Shown here one piece after another: positions 35,501-64,000 of a stretch of 64,000 nucleotides of DNA (the stretch's first letter is position 1; each line of letters begins with the position of its first letter). The notes beneath the pieces are model-generated. The model worked only from the letters and a program-made list of their open reading frames with translations. It made no database searches and was not told the DNA's origin. The translations under genes were made by a program, and so were the position numbers. Source of the DNA: Micropterix aruncella (taxonomy: Eukaryota > Arthropoda > Insecta > Lepidoptera > Micropterigidae); assembly GCA_944548615.1 (NCBI GenBank), contig OX155961.1, positions 21,284,773 to 21,348,772 on the forward strand, in the 5' to 3' direction.

Positions 35501-38500
35501 GTTTTGTGTATATATCCTTTTTAGATCGGTCGATCCATCCGCTCGAACCAGAGAAGTCCTTGATTTCCAAGTTTTGTGCAATTTGATGAGCTTTTTCTGT
35601 AAGTATGGGACCACTTACTGGTAGGTTGGAAGCACGAGCTTGGTGCAGCCACTCGACTACAATTTTCTCCAATTCTTCAAATTTTCCAGTCTTTATTTTC
35701 TTCCTCTTCGACCCTCCCTCTCTGGAGTTTTCTTCGATTTCCTTTCGATTTTTTAGGATTGTACGAAACGTAGAAACCTGCAATTTAAGTTCCGCTGCGA
35801 TCTGAACTTGCGTGAGTTTTTTCAACTAGTAAACGCTCACCCTTCATCCAATTATCTCAAAAATTAAGCTACAATCCTTCTTTATACGTAAACTCACTCA
35901 ATTTCCTATTATTTCAGGGGAAATAACAAGACAAGATGAGCTACTTGACAGATGGAAGAATTTAAAATTTCGAATTTCGTTTTTTTATTTTCTAAAGGTG
36001 CGATATAAAGAAGCTGCGATCAATATTCAGCTGAAAACTTAAAACTAAAAGCGTGACATGCCCTCATATCAATGAAAGGAAGCAGTCAGCTCTTTCCTAT
36101 TAGTTGGAAAGATTACCTTTAACCTAAATGGATTATTTACAATGAACGAAACATAAAATATGTAAAAATTCAATATTTTGAAATATTTGATAGTTTTGTG
36201 TATATATCCTTTTTAGAATTGATCAATAACATGATTATAAAGTAAATAATTATAAAAGCCACTTACATCGTGACGAAGGATTCCCTTGATCGGATTCGGG
36301 AATGCTTTAGGTGTTAACGAGAATGATGAATGCCTCTCACTTGCGGAAAGAGGAGTAGGTTTAAGTTGGGCCCATTTTTCAACTAGTAAACGCTCACCCT
36401 TCATCCAATTATCTCAAAAATTAAGCTACAATCCTTCTTTATACGTAAACTCACTCAATTTCCTATTATTTCAGGGGAAATAACAAGACAAGATGAGCTA
36501 CTTGACAGATGGAAGAATTTAAAATTTCGAATTTCGTTTTTTTATTATTTTCTAAAGGTGCGATATAAAGAAGCTGCGATCAATATTCAGCTGAAAACTT
36601 AAAACTAAAAGCGTGACATGCCCTCATATCAATGAAAGGAAGCAGTCAGCTCTTTCCTATTAGTTGGAAAGATTACCTTTAACCTAAATGGATTATTTAC
36701 AATGAACGAAACATAAAATATGTAAAAATTCAATATTTTGAAATATTTGATAGTTTTGTGTATATATCCTTTTTAGATCGGTCGATCCATCCGCTCGAAC
36801 CAGAGAAGTCCTTGATTTCCAAGTTTTGTGCAATTTGATGAGCTTTTTCTGTAAGTATGGGACCACTTACTGGTAGGTTGGAAGCACGAGCTTGGTGCAG
36901 CCACTCGACTACAATTTTCTCCAATTCTTCAAATTTTCCAGTCTTTATTTTCTTCCTCTTCGACCCTCCCTCTCTGGAGTTTTCTTCGATTTCCTTTCGA
37001 TTTTTTAGGATTGTACGAAACGTAGAAACCGGCAATTTAAGTTCCGCTGCGATCTGAACTTGCGTGAGTTTTTTCAACTAGTAAACGCTCACCCTTCATC
37101 CAATTATCTCAAAAATTAAGCTACAATCCTTCTTTATACGTAAACTCACTCAATTTCCTATTATTTCAGGGGAAATAACAAGACAAGATGAGCTACTTGA
37201 CAGATGGAAGAATTTAAAATTTCGAATTTCGTTTTTTTATTTTCTAAAGGTGCGATATAAAGAAGCTGCGATCAATATTCAGCTGAAAACTTAAAACTAA
37301 AAGCGTGACATGCCCTCATATCAATGAAAGGAAGCAGTCAGCTCTTTCCTATTAGTTGGAAAGATTACCTTTAACCTAAATGGATTATTTACAATGAACG
37401 AAACATAAAATATGTAAAAATTCAATATTTTGAAATATTTGATAGTTTTGTGTATATATCCTTTTTAGAATTGATCAATAACATGATTATAAAGTAAATA
37501 ATTATAAAAGCCACTTACATCGTGACGAAGGATTCCCTTGATCGGATTCGGGAATGCTTTAGGTGTTAACGAGAATGATGAATGCCTCTCACTTGCGGAA
37601 AGAGGAGTAGGTTTAAGTTGGGCCCATTTTTCAACTAGTAAACGCTCACCCTTCATCCAATTATCTCAAAAATTAAGCTACAATCCTTCTTTATACGTAA
37701 ACTCACTCAATTTCCTATTATTTCAGGGGAAATAACAAGACAAGATGAGCTACTTGACAGATGGAAGAATTTAAAATTTCGAATTTCGTTTTTTTATTAT
37801 TTTCTAAAGGTGCGATATAAAGAAGCTGCGATCAATATTCAGCTGAAAACTTAAAACTAAAAGCGTGACATGCCCTCATATCAATGAAAGGAAGCAGTCA
37901 GCTCTTTCCTATTAGTTGGAAAGATTACCTTTAACCTAAATGGATTATTTACAATGAACGAAACATAAAATATGTAAAAATTCAATATTTTGAAATATTT
38001 GATAGTTTTGTGTATATATCCTTTTTAGATCGGTCGATCCATCCGCTCGAACCAGAGAAGTCCTTGATTTCCAAGTTTTGTGCAATTTGATGAGCTTTTT
38101 CTGTAAGTATGGGACCACTTACTGGTAGGTTGGAAGCACGAGCTTGGTGCAGCCACTCGACTACAATTTTCTCCAATTCTTCAAATTTTCCAGTCTTTAT
38201 TTTCTTCCTCTTCGACCCTCCCTCTCTGGAGTTTTCTTCGATTTCCTTTCGATTTTTTAGGATTGTACGAAACGTAGAAACCGGCAATTTAAGTTCCGCT
38301 GCGATCTGAACTTGCGTGAGTTTTTTCAACTAGTAAACGCTCACCCTTCATCCAATTATCTCAAAAATTAAGCTACAATCCTTCTTTATACGTAAACTCA
38401 CTCAATTTCCTATTATTTCAGGGGAAATAACAAGACAAGATGAGCTACTTGACAGATGGAAGAATTTAAAATTTCGAATTTCGTTTTTTTATTTTCTAAA

Positions 38501-41500
38501 GGTGCGATATAAAGAAGCTGCGATCAATATTCAGCTGAAAACTTAAAACTAAAAGCGTGACATGCCCTCATATCAATGAAAGGAAGCAGTCAGCTCTTTC
38601 CTATTAGTTGGAAAGATTACCTTTAACCTAAATGGATTATTTACAATGAACGAAACATAAAATATGTAAAAATTCAATATTTTGAAATATTTGATAGTTT
38701 TGTGTATATATCCTTTTTAGAATTGATCAATAACATGATTATAAAGTAAATAATTATAAAAGCCACTTACATCGTGACGAAGGATTCCCTTGATCGGATT
38801 CGGGAATGCTTTAGGTGTTAACGAGAATGATGAATGCCTCTCACTTGCGGAAAGAGGAGTAGGTTTAAGTTGGGCCCATTTTTCAACTAGTAAACGCTCA
38901 CCCTTCATCCAATTATCTCAAAAATTAAGCTACAATCCTTCTTTATACGTAAACTCACTCAATTTCCTATTATTTCAGGGGAAATAACAAGACAAGATGA
39001 GCTACTTGACAGATGGAAGAATTTAAAATTTCGAATTTCGTTTTTTTATTATTTTCTAAAGGTGCGATATAAAGAAGCTGCGATCAATATTCAGCTGAAA
39101 ACTTAAAACTAAAAGCGTGACATGCCCTCATATCAATGAAAGGAAGCAGTCAGCTCTTTCCTATTAGTTGGAAAGATTACCTTTAACCTAAATGGATTAT
39201 TTACAATGAACGAAACATAAAATATGTAAAAATTCAATATTTTGAAATATTTGATAGTTTTGTGTATATATCCTTTTTAGATCGGTCGATCCATCCGCTC
39301 GAACCAGAGAAGTCCTTGATTTCCAAGTTTTGTGCAATTTGATGAGCTTTTTCTGTAAGTATGGGACCACTTACTGGTAGGTTGGAAGCACGAGCTTGGT
39401 GCAGCCACTCGACTACAATTTTCTCCAATTCTTCAAATTTTCCAGTCTTTATTTTCTTCCTCTTCGACCCTCCCTCTCTGGAGTTTTCTTCGATTTCCTT
39501 TCGATTTTTTAGGATTGTACGAAACGTAGAAACCGGCAATTTAAGTTCCGCTGCGATCTGAACTTGCGTGAGTTTTTTCAACTAGTAAACGCTCACCCTT
39601 CATCCAATTATCTCAAAAATTAAGCTACAATCCTTCTTTATACGTAAACTCACTCAATTTCCTATTATTTCAGGGGAAATAACAAGACAAGATGAGCTAC
39701 TTGACAGATGGAAGAATTTAAAATTTCGAATTTCGTTTTTTTATTTTCTAAAGGTGCGATATAAAGAAGCTGCGATCAATATTCAGCTGAAAACTTAAAA
39801 CTAAAAGCGTGACATGCCCTCATATCAATGAAAGGAAGCAGTCAGCTCTTTCCTATTAGTTGGAAAGATTACCTTTAACCTAAATGGATTATTTACAATG
39901 AACGAAACATAAAATATGTAAAAATTCAATATTTTGAAATATTTGATAGTTTTGTGTATATATCCTTTTTAGAATTGATCAATAACATGATTATAAAGTA
40001 AATAATTATAAAAGCCACTTACATCGTGACGAAGGATTCCCTTGATCGGATTCGGGAATGCTTTAGGTGTTAACGAGAATGATGAATGCCTCTCACTTGC
40101 GGAAAGAGGAGTAGGTTTAAGTTGGGCCCATTTTTCAACTAGTAAACGCTCACCCTTCATCCAATTATCTCAAAAATTAAGCTACAATCCTTCTTTATAC
40201 GTAAACTCACTCAATTTCCTATTATTTCAGGGGAAATAACAAGACAAGATGAGCTACTTGACAGATGGAAGAATTTAAAATTTCGAATTTCGTTTTTTTA
40301 TTATTTTCTAAAGGTGCGATATAAAGAAGCTGCGATCAATATTCAGCTGAAAACTTAAAACTAAAAGCGTGACATGCCCTCATATCAATGAAAGGAAGCA
40401 GTCAGCTCTTTCCTATTAGTTGGAAAGATTACCTTTAACCTAAATGGATTATTTACAATGAACGAAACATAAAATATGTAAAAATTCAATATTTTGAAAT
40501 ATTTGATAGTTTTGTGTATATATCCTTTTTAGATCGGTCGATCCATCCGCTCGAACCAGAGAAGTCCTTGATTTCCAAGTTTTGTGCAATTTGATGAGCT
40601 TTTTCTGTAAGTATGGGACCACTTACTGGTAGGTTGGAAGCACGAGCTTGGTGCAGCCACTCGACTACAATTTTCTCCAATTCTTCAAATTTTCCAGTCT
40701 TTATTTTCTTCCTCTTCGACCCTCCCTCTCTGGAGTTTTCTTCGATTTCCTTTCGATTTTTTAGGATTGTACGAAACGTAGAAACCGGCAATTTAAGTTC
40801 CGCTGCGATCTGAACTTGCGTGAGTTTTTTCAACTAGTAAACGCTCACCCTTCATCCAATTATCTCAAAAATTAAGCTACAATCCTTCTTTATACGTAAA
40901 CTCACTCAATTTCCTATTATTTCAGGGGAAATAACAAGACAAGATGAGCTACTTGACAGATGGAAGAATTTAAAATTTCGAATTTCGTTTTTTTATTTTC
41001 TAAAGGTGCGATATAAAGAAGCTGCGATCAATATTCAGCTGAAAACTTAAAACTAAAAGCGTGACATGCCCTCATATCAATGAAAGGAAGCAGTCAGCTC
41101 TTTCCTATTAGTTGGAAAGATTACCTTTAACCTAAATGGATTATTTACAATGAACGAAACATAAAATATGTAAAAATTCAATATTTTGAAATATTTGATA
41201 GTTTTGTGTATATATCCTTTTTAGAATTGATCAATAACATGATTATAAAGTAAATAATTATAAAAGCCACTTACATCGTGACGAAGGATTCCCTTGATCG
41301 GATTCGGGAATGCTTTAGGTGTTAACGAGAATGATGAATGCCTCTCACTTGCGGAAAGAGGAGTAGGTTTAAGTTGGGCCCATTTTTCAACTAGTAAACG
41401 CTCACCCTTCATCCAATTATCTCAAAAATTAAGCTACAATCCTTCTTTATACGTAAACTCACTCAATTTCCTATTATTTCAGGGGAAATAACAAGACAAG

Positions 41501-41747
41501 ATGAGCTACTTGACAGATGGAAGAATTTAAAATTTCGAATTTCGTTTTTTTATTATTTTCTAAAGGTGCGATATAAAGAAGCTGCGATCAATATTCAGCT
41601 GAAAACTTAAAACTAAAAGCGTGACATGCCCTCATATCAATGAAAGGAAGCAGTCAGCTCTTTCCTATTAGTTGGAAAGATTACCTTTAACCTAAATGGA
41701 TTATTTACAATGAACGAAACATAAAATATGTAAAAATTCAATATTTT
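29228..41747 (-). repeat. left array, ten 1,252-bp B+A higher-order dimers
   Basis: Exactly ten dimers of a 692-bp B unit followed by a 560-bp A unit (10 x 1,252 = 12,520 bp). The B and A units share a backbone, running from CAACTAGTAAACGCTC through TTCAG-GGGAAATAAC to TATATATCCTTTTTAGA. They differ in what lies between the CTTTTTAGA and TTTTTCAACTAG anchors: about 160 bp in A, about 295 bp in B. In every dimer the A unit has the three-base ATT insertion and the B unit lacks it, so the dimer, not the monomer, is the amplified unit. The only base difference I noticed in B translations is at 35779 (G to T; Pro to Gln). Confidence 0.95.
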
Positions 41748-41838
41748 TCGAGTGGTATTACCCGGCGTTGCCCGTGTTATATCTTTTCTCAAATACCATT
41801 GTATACCAATTTTCTTGGCGATCGGTTGAGCAGTATAG
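41748..41838 (+). repeat. 91-bp inverted repeat, left arm of spacer
   Basis: Begins TCGAGTGGTATTACCCGGCG and ends GAGCAGTATAG. Its reverse complement is 42639-42729. The ACGGGCAACGCCGGGTAATA core resembles the end of an interspersed repeat common in arthropods, so each array boundary may sit at one end of that element. Confidence 0.9.
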
Positions 41839-42342
41839 AAGTTGGTGTGCTGCAGCGCCGTCTAGTTGAAAGTTGCAACAAAGCGGATATATATAAAAAC
41901 CTTAACCATGAAAAAATACATATATATGCCAACTTTCATGGTGATCGGTCAAACGGTTTCGGAGTCTATTAAACTCGGACAGACGGGCATACAGATATAC
42001 CAACATCCATTTTTATATTATATTATTTTGGCCTGTTTTTAAAATTTAAACTTTGAATGCCTATATCTCGCTTATTTATAGCGACCGACACAATTTTCTT
42101 CCAGATTTAGCATTAAAATGAAAAAAATTGGAGAGAGGTTCCTATACTGCAGTTATTCCACTTTTATAACTATGTGATAATACTTACATGTATATATTTT
42201 AATTAAAGAGTTTTGAACAATGAAGCACAAATAATTAAAAAGCAGGAATAATTTCACTGTATTACCTTCACAATATTTTGAATTTAGAATAACGCTTGGC
42301 CGACTATGACGTTTGTAGGTTTAACATAGCAGCGCCATCTAT

Positions 42343-42433
42343 GGATTACTCAATAGATAACGCCATCTGTTAAAATCGTTGATTTTAACAGATAAAAAGG
42401 ATTACTCAATAGATAACGCCATCTGTTAAAATC
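42343..42433. repeat. 35-bp direct duplication with 13-bp-arm hairpin
   Basis: Two identical 35-bp copies, 42343-42377 and 42399-42433, each starting GGATTACTCAATAG. Between and partly overlapping them is a perfect hairpin: ATCTGTTAAAATC (42365-42377), loop GTT, GATTTTAACAGAT (42381-42393). Confidence 0.9.
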
Positions 42434-42616
42434 AAGATGAGCTACTTGACAGATGGAAGAATTTAAAATTTCGAATTTCGTTTTTTTATTATTTTCTAAA
42501 GGTGCGATATAAAGAAGCTGCGATCAATATTCAGCTGAAAACTTAAAACTAAAAGCGTGACATGCCCTCATATCAATGAAAGGAAGCAGTCAGCTCTTTC
42601 CTATTAGTTGGAAAGA
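42433..42616 (-). repeat. orphan partial array unit in left-array orientation
   Basis: Backbone sequence from CAAGATGAGCTACTTGACAG to CCTATTAGTTGGAAAG, including the ATT-insertion variant typical of dimer A units. It then continues as AGCTGACT, which is the opposite-strand continuation of the same backbone, before entering the right 91-bp arm. Confidence 0.85.
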
Positions 42617-42638
42617 GCTGACTATACTGATGATAAGA

Positions 42639-42729
42639 CTATACTGCTCAACCGATCGCCAAGAAAATTGGTATACAATGGTATTTGAGAAAAGATATAA
42701 CACGGGCAACGCCGGGTAATACCACTCGA
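42639..42729 (-). repeat. 91-bp inverted repeat, right arm of spacer
   Basis: Reverse complement of 41748-41838, leading directly into the first unit of the right array. Confidence 0.9.
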
Positions 42730-43616
42730 AAAATATTGAATTTTTACATATTTTATGTTTCGTTCATTGTAAATAATCCATTTAGGTTAAAGGTAATCTT
42801 TCCAACTAATAGGAAAGAGCTGACTGCTTCCTTTCATTGATATGAGGGCATGTCACGCTTTTAGTTTTAAGTTTTCAGCTGAATATTGATCGCAGCTTCT
42901 TTATATCGCACCTTTAGAAAATAATAAAAAAACGAAATTCGAAATTTTAAATTCTTCCATCTGTCAAGTAGCTCATCTTGTCTTGTTATTTCCCCTGAAA
43001 TAATAGGAAATTGAGTGAGTTTACGTATAAAGAAGGATTGTAGCTTAATTTTTGAGATAATTGGATGAAGGGTGAGCGTTTACTAGATTTCGTTCATTGT
43101 AAATAATCCATTTAGGTTAAAGGTAATCTTTCCAACTAATAGGAAAGAGCTGACTGCTTCCTTTCATTGATATGAGGGCATGTCACGCTTTTAGTTTTAA
43201 GTTTTCAGCTGAATATTGATCGCAGCTTCTTTATATCGCACCTTTAGAAAATAAAAAAACGAAATTCGAAATTTTAAATTCTTCCATCTGTCAAGTAGCT
43301 CATCTTGTCTTGTTATTTCCCCTGAAATAATAGGAAATTGAGTGAGTTTACGTATAAAGAAGGATTGTAGCTTAATTTTTGAGATAATTGGATGAAGGGT
43401 GAGCGTTTACTAGTTGAAAAATGGGCCCAACTTAAACCTACTCCTCTTTCCGCAAGTGAGAGGCATTCATCATTCTCGTTAACACCTAAAGCATTCCCGA
43501 ATCCGATCAAGGGAATCCTTCGTCACGATGTAAGTGGCTTTTATAATTATTTACTTTATAATCATGTTATTGATCAATTCTAAAAAGGATATATACACAA
43601 AACTATCAAATATTTC
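42730..43616 (+). repeat. two truncated boundary units of right array
   Basis: 42730-43085 is a unit that lacks the whole A/B insert: the sequence jumps from GCGTTTACTAG to ATTTCGTTCATTG. It carries the ATT insertion (AATAATAAAAAAAC near 42920) that otherwise occurs in just one of the four left monomers and in the dimer A units. 43086-43616 is an A unit missing its first 26 bp or so. Confidence 0.85.
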
Positions 43617-62730
<19,114 letters not shown>

Positions 62731-62998
62731 GCCCTGTGGAACGCCATATGACAAGCTTTTCGTTGCGCTGGAGTAGTCTCCAATTGAGGTGATTTGTGTC
62801 CGTCCGATTAAATAGCTTGCAAACCACTTATAAGGCGTTTCTCTTATTCCTATTGCCATTAACCGATGTAAAAGAATATCATGGGCTACCGTATCGAACG
62901 CTTTTGATAAATCAAGAAAGACAGCAAGACATTTTTCACCTTTGTCAACGACCTCGACTATTGTTTTCGTTACTTCCGCAATGGCTTCAGATATATTA
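62731..62998 (-). pseudogene. LINE reverse-transcriptase fragment cut by (TA)n
   Basis: The minus-strand frame reads [20 protein letters not shown], then [20 protein letters not shown] (RT motif A with catalytic Asp), [40 protein letters not shown] and LSYGVPQG (motif B), ending exactly where (TA)n begins. The frame is uninterrupted for about 90 codons. The motif C half is missing: it is not at the other end of the array or beyond the Gypsy element, as far as I can see. The clade looks Jockey-group-like and resembles the relic at 16747-17565, where the motif-A segment is deleted. Confidence 0.8.
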
Positions 62999-63266
62999 TA
63001 TTTTCAAGATTCGTCTTCTGTTTCATCATTAAACACTACTAGACTACTATCTCGACATAGGCCTAGGCCTAGTGAAGCAGTGAAATCCACATGGACCCGT
63101 ACTTGTTTTTTACTAATCAGTTAAGCACTTTACTATTTTTTGCTCTACTAGTATAGCTACTCAATAGTTGGTAATTAAGTAATTGTTAGTGATGTATGTT
63201 ATGGATAAATACATAAATAAATATATATTTTTTAAATCATTTAAAAAAATGATACTTGCTACCTTT
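62999..63266. other. AT-rich sequence before assembly gap
   Basis: Contains a CATAGGCCTAGGCCTAGTG block near 63055; a similar CCTAGGCCTAGTTAGG occurs near 14401. No gene recognised. Confidence 0.4.
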
Positions 63267-63466
63267 NNNNNNNNNNNNNNNNNNNNNNNNNNNNNNNNNN
63301 NNNNNNNNNNNNNNNNNNNNNNNNNNNNNNNNNNNNNNNNNNNNNNNNNNNNNNNNNNNNNNNNNNNNNNNNNNNNNNNNNNNNNNNNNNNNNNNNNNNN
63401 NNNNNNNNNNNNNNNNNNNNNNNNNNNNNNNNNNNNNNNNNNNNNNNNNNNNNNNNNNNNNNNNNN
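63267..63466. other. assembly gap (200 N)
   Basis: Exactly 200 unknown bases, a size that suggests a placeholder of unknown true length. The X-containing frames across it are artefacts. Confidence 0.99.
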
Positions 63467-64000
63467 TTAGACATTGATTTTATAGTGTAATAGATAGCGC
63501 CACCCCATACAAGAAAATGGCAGCATATTTCTCGCCGTCACTACGCAGATGGCACTGGTAGTGCTGACGTCGAAAAGTATAGGAATTTATTTGGATATCT
63601 ATATTAACATTGATAATTAAGTTTTAATTATAAAGGATCGATTGATTCTAAAAACCCAATAATTCAAGCAGTTTCAACGAAATTAGCATTCAATTATTAG
63701 CGCTATCTATTGCATTTCCTTCTACGCTACAAATCACATGTTCAATGAAGAAAATAATAGATGGCGTGCTATTTCAGGAATCGCCTTTCCAACAATAAGA
63801 TGTGGCTGGCAACTGGCAACGTCGATCTAAGTATTGTTGACAGTTCCACGACAGTTCTATGAACGGTGGACATTCTGAGTTTTTGTGGTTTTTATGTGTA
63901 ATTTTAAATGTGATTTAATGTATAATACTCATCTCCCTATCTGCAACAACTATTTAAGGTAAATATACATCTTTTTATCAACAAATTTGCGTTAATATGT
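63467..64000. other. AT-rich sequence after gap, no gene recognised
   Basis: Several copies of an (A)GATGGCGY / RGCGCYATCT motif (near 63487, 63547, 63701 and 63761), also seen at 42333, 42362 and 42418. No frame or RNA gene was recognised. Confidence 0.4.

Larger units (their letters stand above)
41748..42729. repeat. central spacer of the inverted array
   Basis: 982 bp between the two opposed arrays. Its outer 91 bp on each side (41748-41838 and 42639-42729) are reverse complements of each other. The interior holds a unique AT-rich stretch, a 35-bp direct duplication with a hairpin, and a partial array backbone in left-array orientation (42433-42616) that breaks off in a strand switch. The motif CGGTTTCGGAGTCTATTAAA followed by ACAGACGGGC near 41955-41990 belongs to a tail widely scattered in arthropod genomes. 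Confidence 0.9.

Noticed and set aside
63183..63477. Frames containing runs of X
   Set aside because: They read through the 200-base assembly gap.

Overview
This is eukaryotic, very probably arthropod (insect-like), nuclear DNA. It is AT-rich, has almost no host coding sequence, and is packed with metazoan transposable elements: a mariner, a hAT, two or more non-LTR retrotransposon fragments, a complete Ty3/Gypsy LTR retrotransposon, long (TA)n tracts and a very large satellite-like array. I could not fix the species or order. There are no bacterial operons, ribosome binding sites, CRISPR arrays, or rRNA or tRNA genes that I can support.

Layout. 1-5.3 kb: AT-rich DNA with one weak candidate host exon (minus strand, near 75-225), a shattered transposase-like gene (about 546-1889, plus strand) and a mariner relic (4303-4770). 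5.3-7.2 kb: a 5'-truncated CR1-like LINE, abutting a second LINE C-terminal fragment, both minus strand. 8.2-11.6 kb: a higher-GC repeat in the order A, B, inverted A, inverted B. Its last segment is split by a 2,094-bp hAT element with clear 8-bp target-site duplications. 12.9-16.1 kb: a decayed DNA element with terminal inverted repeats of several hundred bp, followed by a strikingly GC-rich 240-bp island. 16.7-17.6 kb: a reverse-transcriptase relic.

19.5-26.8 kb: a complete, recent Ty3/Gypsy retrotransposon on the minus strand. Its two 312-bp LTRs look identical on reading. It has one open 1,505-codon gag-pol frame and a long 3' untranslated region carrying repeated small hairpins. It inserted into a (TA)n tract, splitting it.

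27.0-62.5 kb: two tandem arrays in opposite orientation around a 982-bp spacer. The left array has four 557/560-bp A units, then ten 1,252-bp dimers made of a 692-bp B unit and a 560-bp A unit. The right array has about 35 A units and no B. A and B share one backbone but carry different inserts. The A insert is an exon-like segment ending in a consensus splice donor; the B insert encodes the N-terminal DNA-binding part of a pogo/Tigger (CENP-B-like) transposase. The spacer ends are 91-bp inverted copies of each other, and both outer ends of the structure run into (TA)n. This roughly 35-kb foldback is the most unusual object in the window.

The right end holds another RT fragment cut off by (TA)n, a 200-base assembly gap (63267-63466) and unremarkable AT-rich DNA. 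The genes do not form a pathway. The window reads as a nest of repeats with a resolvable order of insertion events.
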